The notes: generated from the letters alone by a model not told the origin. Counted from the stretch's first letter, positions 8,361-18,803 are shown. The stretch: DNA of 64,000 nt from Cyclobacteriaceae bacterium (GCA_016787645.1 JAEUUF010000013.1:434001-498000), one strand, 5' to 3'. A program made the numbers and translations.

Positions 8361-10718
8361 ATGCTCAAACACAGCTTCATCATCATCTACCGGAACTTCC
8401 TGCGTGCGAAGAGTTACTTCCTGATCAACCTGATTGGGCTATCTACGGGCCTTGCCTGCACATTGCTCATTTTCCTGTGGGTCAGTGACGAATTGAACAT
8501 GAATAAGTTTCATGAAAAGGATGCCCGACTGTACCAGATCATGGAGCATCAGAAGTATGCCGATGGGCTGATGACCACCACGTCCACACCCGGGCTATTG
8601 GCCGAAACACTGAAGGCTGAATTCCCGGAAGTCGAGTACGCGGCCACCACGACCTGGGTCAATCCATTCACCCTTTCGTTCAAGGATAATAACGTAAAGG
8701 CGAAAGGCTTCTATGTCGGTCACGAATTCTTCAATATTTTCTCCTTTGGCTTGGTGCAAGGCAATGCGGACCAGGTGCTCAAAGACGACCGCTCCATTGT
8801 GATCTGTCGCTCACTGGCGAAGAAGTTGTTCAATAGTGATACCGATGTACTCGGAAAAACGGTAGAACTTCAGCACGACAAAAGCTTCCAGGTCACCGGT
8901 GTATTTGAGGATTTACCCAATGCCTCGTCGCTGCAATTCGAGTTTGTGCTTTCTTACGAGGAATTCAAGAAAGACAATGACTGGCTGCTGGAGTGGGACA
9001 ACAACGGCCCCTCCACGTACGTCACTTTCAAGGAAGGCACCGATGCGGCGGCCTTCTCGGCAAAAATCAAAAACTGGCTGAAAACGAAATACAAAGAGTC
9101 AGAAACAGAACTTTTTGCCTTTCACTACTCTGACCGTTACCTCCACGGACGGTTTGAGAACGGGAAACAGTCGGGCGGACGCATTGAATATGTGCAGCTC
9201 TTCTCCATTATCGCCATTTTCATTCTCCTCATTGCCTGCATCAACTTCATGAATCTCTCCACCGCCCGGGCCACACGCAAGGCCAAGGAAGTGGGTATCA
9301 AGAAATCGGTGGGCGCCCAACGTTACAGCCTCATCTTTCAGTTCCTGAGTGAATCCATGATCGTGACGGCCCTTTCGGTGGTATTCGCATTCGGGCTGGT
9401 GTGGATGGCACTGCCACAATTCAATGTGATTACCGACAAGAAAATCAATCTTTCGGTACTTGATCCCCAGTTACTTCTTTGGGCCGGCGTGATCACGATT
9501 GTCACCGGGCTGCTTTCGGGCAGCTACCCTGCCTTCTACCTTTCCGGTTTTCGGCCGGCGTCAGTGCTGAAAGGAAATGTAACTGGTTCCCTCGGTGAAC
9601 TGTGGGCCCGCAAGGGACTTGTGGTCTTCCAATTCTTCCTTTCGGTGATCCTGATCGTATCCGTGCTGGTCATCTATCGGCAGATCGAATATACCCAGAC
9701 CAAAAATCTTGGCTATAACAAGGATCACCTTATCCAACTGACCATTGAAGGGAAACTGCAGGAATCGCGCGAAGCGTTTCTTACGGAAGTACGTCGTGTG
9801 CCCGGTGTAGCCTCCGCGGCCAGTATCGGCAACCAGTTGTTGGGTCGTAATAACAATACCAGCGGGCTTAACTGGGAAGGTAAAGATCCTGAAACCAACA
9901 TTCTTTTTGAAAATGTAGCGGTGAATTACGGAACCATTGAAACCCTGGGCATCGAAATGGCAGAGGGGCGATCCTATTCGGAGCAATACGGGTCCGACAC
10001 CACCAAGATCATTTTCAACGAAGCAGGTATCCGTGCGATGGGAATGGAGAACCCGGTGGGAAAAACAATCAAGCTGTGGGGTCAATATGACCTGGAAATC
10101 ATTGGGGTCGTCAAGGATTTTCATTACCAGTCCCTCCACGAACAGGTGGCTCCCCTTTTTTTCCGATTGAGTCCGCGCAACACCTGGACCGTAATGATCC
10201 GCCTGGAAGCGGGTCGTGAAAAGGAAGCTCTTCAAGGAATACAATCCATTTACACTAACCTTAACCCTGGCTTTGCCTTTGAATACCAATGGCAGGACCA
10301 GGAGTACGGAAAACTATACGCCGCAGAACAACGTGTCGCCTCGCTGAGTTTCTCATTCGCAACGATGGCAATTCTCATTTCCTGCCTCGGATTGTTCGGG
10401 CTCGCCACCTTCACGGCCGAACGGCGCACCAAGGAAATCGGAATTCGCAAAGCCATGGGATCGACTTCGGTAAACATTGTCATGTTGCTGTCGGCCGACT
10501 TCACCAAGATGGTTTTGCTATCCATCGGGCTGGGTCTTCCGGCGAGTTACTGGCTGCTGAAGCAGTGGCTGCAACGCTTTGCTTTTCACATTGATTTGGG
10601 GCCAGGCTATTTTGTATTGGCAGGGGCGCTGGCACTCATCATTGCCTGGCTGACCGTTGCCTCACAGGCTATTCGGGCGGCGAACGTTAACCCGGTGAAT
10701 TGCTTGAGGGAGAACTGA
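8361..10718 (+). CDS. FtsX/MacB-like ABC transporter permease (no prefix domain)
   Basis: A 785-residue permease built like the one at 4568 but lacking the soluble prefix. It has a first membrane segment after residue 20 (YFLINLIGLSTGLACTLLIFL), a periplasmic core, three FtsX segments near 285-400 with the loop KEVGIKKSVGAQRYS, a second core, and three C-terminal segments with KEIGIRKAMGSTSVN. ATG 8361 is chosen over an in-frame TTG at 8352. The 154 bases upstream contain no gene and no clear promoter that I can defend. It is separated from the first permease only by the broken reductase. Substrate unknown; an ATPase subunit is not encoded nearby. Confidence 0.85.
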   Translation: MLKHSFIIIYRNFLRAKSYFLINLIGLSTGLACTLLIFLWVSDELNMNKFHEKDARLYQIMEHQKYADGLMTTTSTPGLLAETLKAEFPEVEYAATTTWVNPFTLSFKDNNVKAKGFYVGHEFFNIFSFGLVQGNADQVLKDDRSIVICRSLAKKLFNSDTDVLGKTVELQHDKSFQVTGVFEDLPNASSLQFEFVLSYEEFKKDNDWLLEWDNNGPSTYVTFKEGTDAAAFSAKIKNWLKTKYKESETELFAFHYSDRYLHGRFENGKQSGGRIEYVQLFSIIAIFILLIACINFMNLSTARATRKAKEVGIKKSVGAQRYSLIFQFLSESMIVTALSVVFAFGLVWMALPQFNVITDKKINLSVLDPQLLLWAGVITIVTGLLSGSYPAFYLSGFRPASVLKGNVTGSLGELWARKGLVVFQFFLSVILIVSVLVIYRQIEYTQTKNLGYNKDHLIQLTIEGKLQESREAFLTEVRRVPGVASAASIGNQLLGRNNNTSGLNWEGKDPETNILFENVAVNYGTIETLGIEMAEGRSYSEQYGSDTTKIIFNEAGIRAMGMENPVGKTIKLWGQYDLEIIGVVKDFHYQSLHEQVAPLFFRLSPRNTWTVMIRLEAGREKEALQGIQSIYTNLNPGFAFEYQWQDQEYGKLYAAEQRVASLSFSFATMAILISCLGLFGLATFTAERRTKEIGIRKAMGSTSVNIVMLLSADFTKMVLLSIGLGLPASYWLLKQWLQRFAFHIDLGPGYFVLAGALALIIAWLTVASQAIRAANVNPVNCLREN

Positions 10719-10785
10719 GAACGGCACATGGTACTGCATTCTCCGCCCCAATAGCCGAAGGCTGAAGTCGTTGGGAAGGTTTTGA

Positions 10786-10793
10786 TACCTTTG
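10786..10793 (+). promoter_or_regulatory. Perfect -7 box (TACCTTTG) six bases before the subtilisin start codon
   Basis: TACCTTTG matches the Bacteroidota -7 consensus TAnnTTTG exactly. A convincing -33 TTTG at the right distance is not seen. The box ends six bases before ATG 10799, so transcription from it would begin at or next to the start codon, giving a leaderless mRNA. Confidence 0.4.
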
Positions 10794-10798
10794 CCCTT

Positions 10799-13700
10799 AT
10801 GGCTGGTCGTATAGGGTTGATTCGATTCAAGGCAGCGTTGAGTGCACTGCTCTTAGTCGTTTCCTTTCTGGCGCAGGCACAATCAAGACCAGGAGGTGAG
10901 ACCGTTATACATGTTAAGCTGAAGCGTGCTGCCTCTTCTTTGGCTCGCCAAAGTGCGGACAATCGGTTTGGCATAACCGCCATCGACGCCGTTGCCCAAT
11001 CTTATAACGTTCAATCCATACGCCGGATTTTTCCGCCGGCAGGAAAATACGAGGCTGCTCACAGGGCTTATGATTTGGATCTCTGGTATGAAGTCCGTTT
11101 TCCGAAACAACCCTCTGCAGGAAGGATGGTCAATGAGTTTTCCGGCCTTTCTTACTTCGAGAAGGTGGAGGAGCCTCAGGCTTATTCCCGTATTGGCGGT
11201 GAATTTGAATCTCCACCATCGACTATCCCTGAAGGAACGTCTGATCCGTATTTTGATTATCAATGGAGTTACAACAACACGGGGCAAAACGGTGGAATAC
11301 CCGGTGCCGACATTAGTCTCCGCTCAGCATGGACCCTGGAGGCCGGACGTCAAAATGTAATTGTAGCTGTCATTGATGGCGGTATAGACATTAGCCATGC
11401 CGAATTAAGCCAAGCCATGTGGATCAATACCGAGGAAGTTCCGGGCAACGGCAGGGATGATGACAACAATGGCTACGTGGACGATTTCTACGGGTACGGA
11501 TTTGGCGATAAAACCCGGACCATTTATCCTGATCCGCATGGAACACACGTAGCAGGAACCATAGGAGCGGTAAGCAACAATAGCATCGGTGTATCCGGCA
11601 TAGCGGGTGGTTCAGGGACTGGCGATGGCGTTCGATTGATGTCCCTCGCGACATTTGGTTCATTCGGAGTGGGCGGATTTGAACAAGCCATGGTGTATGC
11701 CGCGGACAATGGCGCTGTGATTTCTCAGAACAGTTGGGGTGGAGGTTCCTCAGCCATTGAGGCCGCTATTCAATACTTCATTCAGCGAGCTGGTTTTGAC
11801 AACTCGGATGAGAAGTTCGGTCAGAATATTCAAACCGGTCCGCTTGCCGGCGGCATTGTCATCTTCGCAGCAGGAAATCAGAATGGACCCGTTAGCTATC
11901 CTGCTTCCTACCCTTTGGTGATGGCTGTTGCTGCTTCGGATCAACGTGACAGAAAAGCGACCTTCTCCAACTTTGGGCCCGAAATTGATATCACCGCTCC
12001 CGGAACAAGCATTTTCAGCACACTTCCGCGCGCCTATGGAGACTATGGTGCAGGATCTGGGACCTCCATGGCTTGTCCCCATGTTTCCGGTGTGGCTGCT
12101 CTAATTGTATCCAAATACGGCGGACAAGGTGTGACGCCAGATTTTGTTCGCCTCCGACTTGAAGCAAGCGCCAAACCCATCGAGCTAAGTAACCCGGCGT
12201 TGACCGCCGGACTCGGGGCGGGACGATTAAATGCTTTTGAAGCTCTACAACCCCCGGACAACCAACCACCCTCCCCCGTCACTGATCTTGGTATTGCCCT
12301 CCTCAAGTACGACTCATTGGTTATTCGCTGGACCGCGACTGGTGGAAACGGGAACGAAGGACGCGCTTATGGATACGACCTGCGCATATCGCCAAACCCC
12401 ATTAACGAATCTAATTTTAGCCAGGCCGTCCGCGCCACCGGTATACCGAAGCCACCTTTGTCCGGGTCGTCAGTAAACTATGTCGTTTCAAATATCCAGC
12501 AAGGGCAGACCTTATATTTTGCCATCAAGAGCTTTGATGGCTTTCTCAACCTGTCGCCTATTTCCAATGTCATTTCTGTGCGGATTCCATTTCCCCCAGT
12601 CATCAGGCTCGAAACTACTTCACTCGCGGGGACAGTGGGTAGTGGCGATACCCTGAGCCGAAGCGTTCGGATCGCTAACGATGGCGAGGATGTTCTAAGC
12701 GTTCGCGCTTACGTCAATGGTTATGCTGGAACTGGCACGGGTCCCCGGGCTTCGGACCCACTGGCCAAGGGTCGGCTCTTTGCTATTAGCCCGACTGCCA
12801 CACGAATCGATGAACTTGACATTCAAACCGGCAATGTGATGAGGTCGATTCCCCTCCCGGAACCAGGCGTTGGCTTCAACGGCCTCGCCTTCGATGGCCA
12901 GTATCTCTATTTTGCCCATGGATCCAACAGGAAGATTTATAAGCTCGATGCCTCCAATGGACGAGTTATGCGTGTTCTTGCCCTAACCTCACTGCAGGCC
13001 ATTGACGGACTGGGCTATTCCGGTAGTTATCTCTACGTTCACGAGCATGAATCTTCCAAGATGATTGAGTTGAATTTCGAGACTGGCTCGATCAACCGAA
13101 CTCTGACAATGCCCTACTTGACTTTCTACGGCGGTCTATCGTTTGGCGGAAGCAGGGGAACGTGGTTCATTTCAGATGGCTCAGCTATTGTCGAAGTAAA
13201 TTCTTCCATGGAAGAAATCCGCCGGTTTGGCATTGGTGGGTTTGTTCGTGGACTGGCCTACTCGGAGAAAGAAGAGATCCTGTATGCCCATAGTGACAAC
13301 CGGATTACCGCCTACCGGATGAGCGACCTTACGGTGGTAAATACATTCTCGTATGAGTATAGTTCTGGTCTTGCGTCTGACGAATCACAATATGATTGGC
13401 TCAATGTTACTTCGGAAACGTTTCGGGTTCTTCCTGGACAATCGGCATCCCTGGGGGTGAATATCAACACAACAGGGTTGTCGGTCGGCAATTACCAGGG
13501 TGTTGTAAACCTTATAAGCAACGACCCTTACTCGCAGCACAAACAGGTTTCAACAATGCTCAACGTCGTAAGCAGTCCGAGCATCCTGACAAATCGCAAT
13601 CACCTTGATTTTGACTCTACCTTTGTTGGTTACCCGGCAGACAGCGTCGTATTGGTGCGAAACACCGGCCTGTCTCCTCTATCGATAAGCAGTATTCAAT

Positions 13701-16700
13701 CCTCACACCCGGACATTTCCGTTACACCGGCATCAATGACCCTTTCTCCCGGTGCCTACGGACAGCTTTCTATCCGACTCACGCCAATTTCGACAGGACC
13801 CGTTTCTGGTGTTATCCAGCTTGACTCCAACGACCCAGATGACAGTCCCTTGCAGATACCTGTGACCTCCATGGTCCTTCCTCCACCCAGCCTTGAAATA
13901 ACTCCGGAAGAATTGACCGTCCAACTGGATGCAGGTGACACCACCAACCAATTGCTGCAGCTGTCGAACCCTGGGAGTACCCGACTGAACTGGTATTCAC
14001 AGTTGGGACTTTCCACAGTACCCGGAGGTTCCGGAGGGCGTTCGATGGCCCCTGAACCACCCAAACAAATGGCATTGGGAGAATTTACACTGCGGAGGTC
14101 CAGTCCCGCCACCTTAAGCGCTTTGGCTAATGATCCACAAACCGGCATGATCTACGCGAAGTCGGCCAGCACAACCGGATTCTACCGATATGACCCCAAT
14201 GCTGACAGTTGGACAACCCTTGCACCCTCTTCTGTCCCCGGTGGGCAGACTGCTTACTTCATGAATAATCGGATTTACGTGTGGCATGGGAGTGCATTCC
14301 AAATCTATGACATCAACCTGAATACCTGGAGCAATTTGAACATGGGGTTTGTCACCACGGCCATCACTTCTGATTCCCGGTACTTTTATTTTGCCGTCAG
14401 CAACATCTTTACCCGGTATGACCCTGTTGCCGACACCTCCATACGGTTGAGAAATATTGATTTTCCGCTTCAGGCAGACGGAGCCACACTCGCCTATGCC
14501 AATGGCGTGGTGTACGCCAAACAGGGAAACGCCTATACCGGAAATGGAAACACCGCCTTTGTACGGTATTTTGTCCCTGCCGACTCATGGGAAAATGCTC
14601 CTGAAATGCCGGGCCGATCATCCACGGGAAATACATTCGATACCGGCAGTAGAAAGTATTACGCCGTAAGCGGATCCTCCTTCAAGATATTTGACATCCT
14701 GTCAGAGAGCTGGGAGATTAAGTCCGTACCCCTCTTTACTCCCTCCGATGCCATCACCTTTGTTGGCAAAGACGGCGTCAGCGGAATTTATTTTTCACAA
14801 CAAGGGGGCACACAATTTGGGCGATTGGAAACTCCTGGGGCACCTCCCTGGCTCTCGCTCAATAAAAAACAGGGCACCATTGAACCTGCCGGCTCCTCGT
14901 CGGTCCAGGTCAACATTAGTGCCCGTGGACTTTTTGCGGGCACCTATCGGGGTTCTGTCCTCATTGAAAGTAGTCGTCCGCCAATACAACGGACTGTACC
15001 GGTCACCCTCAATGTCACGGGTGCACCGGATATTGAATTGGACAGATTATCAGCTGACATTGGTCCCGTATATGTCGGCAGGCAACGTAGCTTGCAGGTA
15101 TTCATTCGCAACCGAGGGACTGCATTGATGGAGGTTACCGACATCAGATCCTCCCATCCTGAGATAACATTCTCAACCGGACCTTTCGCGATATACCCCG
15201 GTCAGCTCAAAGTAGCGTACGCTGAACTTCGACCTGTTACCCCTGGCCCAAAGTCAGGCACCATTCAGTTGACCACCAACGATCCGAACGAGGCCATCGT
15301 CGAAATACAGTTGCGCGGAGTGGGTGTTGTTCCTCCAGAAATTGTTCTAAGCCAGGACACGATCAAGACAACACTGCTGTCCGGTGCATCTGCTACCTTC
15401 CCGGTTACCATCTCCAACATAGGTGGAAGTGAACTTGCCCTGCAAGTCAATTCAAGGTCGGGCTGGACAACCGCCTCCCCGGATTTCTCATTGATCCCAA
15501 TGGGGAACCAGAAAGAAGTGAGTGTCAAAGTTTCGGCAGGTTCTCAATCATCCGGCAGGCACACAACGCAGGTCGAATTCTCACACTATTTGGATTTTGA
15601 GAAGTACTTGCAAGTGGAATTGGAAGTCATTCCGGCGCCCAACCTGACGGCGTCCACTGCTATGGATTTCCTGGGGCGGTACACGGGGCTGGTTTATGAC
15701 ACCACCATTGTCGTCACCAATAGTGGCCTTCAACTATTAAACATCAGCGGCATTACCACCGATGATCCAATATTCTCCATCCTTGACCAGACGCCCATCA
15801 CGTTGACACCCGGCCAGAGTCGATCCCTCACACTTCGATTTGCCCCGGTGGCGCCAGGACCCCAAACAACCGTCTTGCACATCGCTTCCAATGACCCGGA
15901 TCATCTGGTGCATGACATCCAGGTTGCCGGATCTTCCATCTGGCCTTCCATTCTTCAGACTTCCAAAGACACGATCACCACCGCTGTGGCCTATCAATCC
16001 GACAGCACGAATAGTTTTACCATCAAGAATGAAGGTGGTTCCGATTTAGTGTGGAGGATGCAGGCCTTCACGCAGGCTAATGTGGCTTCAGGCTGGGGGG
16101 CAAGTGAACGTGTTTCTAGTTCAGCTCCCTTGGCTTTTGTTGCCTATTATAATGAGGCATTCTATGGCCAAAAGCGCGGTAGCACCGCATTGTACCGACA
16201 CTGGTTAGGTTCGACCTCATGGGAGTTGGTCTCCAATGAGGCACCCTTCAGCGCGGAAAGCGGCGGCGCAGTCGTTGTCAATAACCTTCTTTACACCACA
16301 TACCTCGATCAAGACACCGTGATCGGTGTTTATTCCTTCGCAACGAATAAGTGGACCACCTTGCGAAACGGCTTAGGACAAGGATCTGCCAACCTCACTT
16401 CGGACGGTACTTTACTTTACCTGGCTGGCGGAGGATCGTTTGCAAAATTTGATATCGCCAATAACATTTGGACACAGCTTCCACTGCCTGAGATGGTGCT
16501 TTCGGGTCGTGGAGGTCTTTCCTACTTGAACGGAATGGTGTACGCCCATGAGGGTGGAGGTTTCACCCGCTTCGCCAGGTATGATGTGGCGTCCCAGACC
16601 TGGAAGTCGCTTGCGTCCTTGCCCGAAGGTGCGGTTATTGGAAGCACCATTGATGCACTGCTGAAAAGGTACTATGCATACGGATCGCACGGCGGCAGAA

Positions 16701-17941
16701 ATCTTTATGAATACGACATCGCAACCAACCGATGGAACGCGTGGACGATTCCATTCCCTGTTGATGATGGTGGGTTCACGTACGTACAACCGATCTTCAA
16801 CCGGGGTGTTTATTTCATCCAGGGAAAATCAGGCAACCGCTTCGGGACATATGACGCCAACGATTACCTCACCTGGATACGGATATCACCGTTGAGCGGT
16901 ATTATCCCTGCCGGCGAAAGCCAGACCATTGGTGTAAATCTTGATGCGCGTGGAAAAACACTGGGTACCTATCAAGGTAAAATCACTATTACCACAAATG
17001 ACCCACTGGCTTTGGAGAAGATTGTACCGGTGGCCATGAACATTGAATACAGAGGGCCGCAATTGACACTGGCTGACAACCATGTTGAAGCCCATACGGT
17101 TAAACCGATTATCCGGAAGGACACACTCCTTTTGGAAAATACGGGGCATAAGATGCTAAAGTGGAGTTTTGCTCAAGCGTTGCCAACCTGGCTCACCGCT
17201 TCCACAACTGCCGACTCCATTGCTCCCGGCGCGTCGCAGCAGGTCATATTCATTTTTGATCCGACTTATTTGCCCGGCAATGACGCAACCTATTCACACC
17301 CGATTACAATTCAAACAAACAATGACCTGGATCCAAATGTAAACCTCATGGCGTATTTGTATATCCGTTCCAATACTGCGCCAACATTGGTAACCACATT
17401 CCCTGACTTGAGATTAAACATTACCGAAAACCCACACCCAGTTTCCTTGTCAAATAGGTTCGTCGACTCAGAGAATGACCTTTTTAGCATCGCCGTAGCC
17501 TCTGAGGATTCCACCATAGCCCGCGTAGACCTGGCGGTAAACAACGAGTTGATGGTAACGCCCGTCAAGGATGGGATCACCAGGGTTCTCGTTACAGCAA
17601 CAGATATATATTATGCACAAAGACTAACGTCGTTCAAAGTCACGGTTATTGACCCCATCAATGGATTGGAACTCAAGCCCTCCCGATTGCAAGTTTCGCC
17701 CAACCCCTTCACCCGGAAAATGACGGTTGTACTTGATGCTGAGGGCCCGGGTCAGATTACGCTGTCGCTAGTGGATATCCTCGGAAGAACTATATACAAC
17801 GAAAAGAAGGACCTGAGTGGTGCGGGCGAGGCAAGCCTGCAGGTAAGCGGTGAGAACATCTCCCCCGGAGTGTATGTCCTGAAAGTGATCAAGGAGGGAA
17901 ATGTTATCGGCCTTGTCCGTGTAATCAAGTCACCGGAGTAA
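10799..17941 (+). CDS. Giant secreted S8 (subtilisin-like) serine peptidase with anchor-D domains, propeller-like blocks and T9SS sorting domain
   Basis: A 2380-residue secreted protein. Residues 1-27 are a signal peptide. The subtilase domain (about 150-470) has an intact triad: D193 (AVIDGGID), H250 (HGTHVAGT), S423 (GTSMACPHVSG), with the oxyanion Asn in AAGNQNG. After a fibronectin-III-like segment (about 490-600) come alternating Ig-like 'choice-of-anchor D'/ASH-like modules and three propeller or kelch-like blocks (about 653-861, 1095-1345, 1764-2024). A cadherin-like segment (about 2195-2286) precedes a type A T9SS C-terminal domain (VSPNPFTRKM ... SPGVYVLKVIKEG). It should be exported by Sec, moved across the outer membrane by T9SS and kept on the surface. 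Proteolysis of large external protein is likely; the substrate is unknown. Confidence 0.9.
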   Translation: MAGRIGLIRFKAALSALLLVVSFLAQAQSRPGGETVIHVKLKRAASSLARQSADNRFGITAIDAVAQSYNVQSIRRIFPPAGKYEAAHRAYDLDLWYEVRFPKQPSAGRMVNEFSGLSYFEKVEEPQAYSRIGGEFESPPSTIPEGTSDPYFDYQWSYNNTGQNGGIPGADISLRSAWTLEAGRQNVIVAVIDGGIDISHAELSQAMWINTEEVPGNGRDDDNNGYVDDFYGYGFGDKTRTIYPDPHGTHVAGTIGAVSNNSIGVSGIAGGSGTGDGVRLMSLATFGSFGVGGFEQAMVYAADNGAVISQNSWGGGSSAIEAAIQYFIQRAGFDNSDEKFGQNIQTGPLAGGIVIFAAGNQNGPVSYPASYPLVMAVAASDQRDRKATFSNFGPEIDITAPGTSIFSTLPRAYGDYGAGSGTSMACPHVSGVAALIVSKYGGQGVTPDFVRLRLEASAKPIELSNPALTAGLGAGRLNAFEALQPPDNQPPSPVTDLGIALLKYDSLVIRWTATGGNGNEGRAYGYDLRISPNPINESNFSQAVRATGIPKPPLSGSSVNYVVSNIQQGQTLYFAIKSFDGFLNLSPISNVISVRIPFPPVIRLETTSLAGTVGSGDTLSRSVRIANDGEDVLSVRAYVNGYAGTGTGPRASDPLAKGRLFAISPTATRIDELDIQTGNVMRSIPLPEPGVGFNGLAFDGQYLYFAHGSNRKIYKLDASNGRVMRVLALTSLQAIDGLGYSGSYLYVHEHESSKMIELNFETGSINRTLTMPYLTFYGGLSFGGSRGTWFISDGSAIVEVNSSMEEIRRFGIGGFVRGLAYSEKEEILYAHSDNRITAYRMSDLTVVNTFSYEYSSGLASDESQYDWLNVTSETFRVLPGQSASLGVNINTTGLSVGNYQGVVNLISNDPYSQHKQVSTMLNVVSSPSILTNRNHLDFDSTFVGYPADSVVLVRNTGLSPLSISSIQSSHPDISVTPASMTLSPGAYGQLSIRLTPISTGPVSGVIQLDSNDPDDSPLQIPVTSMVLPPPSLEITPEELTVQLDAGDTTNQLLQLSNPGSTRLNWYSQLGLSTVPGGSGGRSMAPEPPKQMALGEFTLRRSSPATLSALANDPQTGMIYAKSASTTGFYRYDPNADSWTTLAPSSVPGGQTAYFMNNRIYVWHGSAFQIYDINLNTWSNLNMGFVTTAITSDSRYFYFAVSNIFTRYDPVADTSIRLRNIDFPLQADGATLAYANGVVYAKQGNAYTGNGNTAFVRYFVPADSWENAPEMPGRSSTGNTFDTGSRKYYAVSGSSFKIFDILSESWEIKSVPLFTPSDAITFVGKDGVSGIYFSQQGGTQFGRLETPGAPPWLSLNKKQGTIEPAGSSSVQVNISARGLFAGTYRGSVLIESSRPPIQRTVPVTLNVTGAPDIELDRLSADIGPVYVGRQRSLQVFIRNRGTALMEVTDIRSSHPEITFSTGPFAIYPGQLKVAYAELRPVTPGPKSGTIQLTTNDPNEAIVEIQLRGVGVVPPEIVLSQDTIKTTLLSGASATFPVTISNIGGSELALQVNSRSGWTTASPDFSLIPMGNQKEVSVKVSAGSQSSGRHTTQVEFSHYLDFEKYLQVELEVIPAPNLTASTAMDFLGRYTGLVYDTTIVVTNSGLQLLNISGITTDDPIFSILDQTPITLTPGQSRSLTLRFAPVAPGPQTTVLHIASNDPDHLVHDIQVAGSSIWPSILQTSKDTITTAVAYQSDSTNSFTIKNEGGSDLVWRMQAFTQANVASGWGASERVSSSAPLAFVAYYNEAFYGQKRGSTALYRHWLGSTSWELVSNEAPFSAESGGAVVVNNLLYTTYLDQDTVIGVYSFATNKWTTLRNGLGQGSANLTSDGTLLYLAGGGSFAKFDIANNIWTQLPLPEMVLSGRGGLSYLNGMVYAHEGGGFTRFARYDVASQTWKSLASLPEGAVIGSTIDALLKRYYAYGSHGGRNLYEYDIATNRWNAWTIPFPVDDGGFTYVQPIFNRGVYFIQGKSGNRFGTYDANDYLTWIRISPLSGIIPAGESQTIGVNLDARGKTLGTYQGKITITTNDPLALEKIVPVAMNIEYRGPQLTLADNHVEAHTVKPIIRKDTLLLENTGHKMLKWSFAQALPTWLTASTTADSIAPGASQQVIFIFDPTYLPGNDATYSHPITIQTNNDLDPNVNLMAYLYIRSNTAPTLVTTFPDLRLNITENPHPVSLSNRFVDSENDLFSIAVASEDSTIARVDLAVNNELMVTPVKDGITRVLVTATDIYYAQRLTSFKVTVIDPINGLELKPSRLQVSPNPFTRKMTVVLDAEGPGQITLSLVDILGRTIYNEKKDLSGAGEASLQVSGENISPGVYVLKVIKEGNVIGLVRVIKSPE

Positions 17942-17956
17942 TAAGAAACTCAAGAG

Positions 17957-17969
17957 AACCCGGTGGGTT
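17957..17969 (+). terminator. Weak hairpin between convergent genes
   Basis: AACCC (17957-17961), a GGT loop and GGGTT (17965-17969), followed by only a short T run. It lies in the 38-base gap between the subtilisin gene and the convergent DUF4382 gene, where a terminator is expected. The stem is short, so confidence is low. Confidence 0.3.
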
Positions 17970-17979
17970 TGGCCTACCT

Positions 17980-18756
17980 CTAGTTGATAACTATCTCACC
18001 CAGATCCGTAACATTCCCCAGTGTAACCGACACATTATCCACCTGCTTCGGTGTGAATCCTGTCTTTGGGTCAAAGGTCACCTTGTATGTTCCAGGAGGC
18101 ACGCCCCGGAGGAGGAAGAAACCAAGTGAGTCGGCAAACGCCGTAGCTACCGTGTCGGAAGCGGCAATCGCGAACACGGCCGGAAGAGATTCCACCGGGG
18201 TGACTTTTCCATGGATAGCCCCGCTGGTAGCTTCCGTTACAGCACGGATGACCGGCTTCAGACTGTAGGTCCCATTGCCGCGAGCCACGATCGAACGGGC
18301 CGCATCAAAATCCAACGTGATGACATACGTAACTCCTGACGACATTTGCGTTTGCACATTGACTTTCAGGCCAGACTCCTGGGCACTGGGGGCAATGAGT
18401 GGCTTGATCTCACCATTTACTTTTAGTGTATTGTTTTCACCCAATACCAACCTGATTTGAGATACCCTTCCGGAGGGCAGCGAGGCAGACCCCAAGAGCG
18501 TATCCAGGCCGTTTACGAGGGTTAGAATATTATACACACCTTTCTTCACATCGAGCGAAATCCACCCGGAAGTTTGCTTCCCTTCCGAACGATGGACTTC
18601 CACGCCCTGGATATCGATGTTCACTTCTTCATAATCTCCGGGAGAATCCGTTAGACGCACTTCCAGGCGGCTTTTCGCCGAATCACTGCTGCAACCAAGC
18701 CAAACCAACGACAAGACCAGGATTCCAAATAGATTTTTCATGATGAAGTTTTTCAT
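17980..18756 (-). CDS. DUF4382 domain lipoprotein
   Basis: A ~258-residue exported lipoprotein. The leader ends in a lipobox (LVWLGCSS), so the mature protein is lipidated on that Cys. The DUF4382 domain follows (SRLEVRLTDSPGDYEEVNIDIQGVEVH, ... GWISLD ... YNILTLVNG), then a carboxypeptidase-regulatory-like beta domain (about 185-255, GVPPGTYKVTF). I take ATG 18756; ATG 18741 is a possible alternative and the longer frame to 18774 is less likely, given a -7 box at 18796-18803. Function of the family is unknown; the fold suggests carbohydrate or surface binding. It is not in an operon with the gene upstream, which lies 206 bases away. Confidence 0.8.
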   Translation of the reverse strand: MKNFIMKNLFGILVLSLVWLGCSSDSAKSRLEVRLTDSPGDYEEVNIDIQGVEVHRSEGKQTSGWISLDVKKGVYNILTLVNGLDTLLGSASLPSGRVSQIRLVLGENNTLKVNGEIKPLIAPSAQESGLKVNVQTQMSSGVTYVITLDFDAARSIVARGNGTYSLKPVIRAVTEATSGAIHGKVTPVESLPAVFAIAASDTVATAFADSLGFFLLRGVPPGTYKVTFDPKTGFTPKQVDNVSVTLGNVTDLGEIVIN

Positions 18757-18795
18757 ACCAGTTAGACTACGCACCGATCATAAGGTTTAGTACTG

Positions 18796-18803
18796 CAAAA
18801 TTA
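18796..18803 (-). promoter_or_regulatory. Perfect -7 box (TAATTTTG on minus strand) for the DUF4382 gene
   Basis: Read on the minus strand, TAATTTTG fits TAnnTTTG exactly, about 40 bases before ATG 18756. No good -33 TTTG is seen at 19-21 bases. The rest of the gap (18804-18961) holds a 13-base palindrome (GCGACTCAGTCGC at 18838-18850) whose role I cannot decide. Confidence 0.4.

Noticed and set aside
9561-10289. Minus-strand open frame of 242 codons
   Set aside because: Antisense to the second FtsX-like permease; no recognisable motif or start signal.
4568-10718. Two similar permease genes flanking a broken gene, as if a composite transposon
   Set aside because: No transposase, terminal inverted repeats or target duplications; the two permeases differ in domain content and are common chromosomal genes in this phylum.
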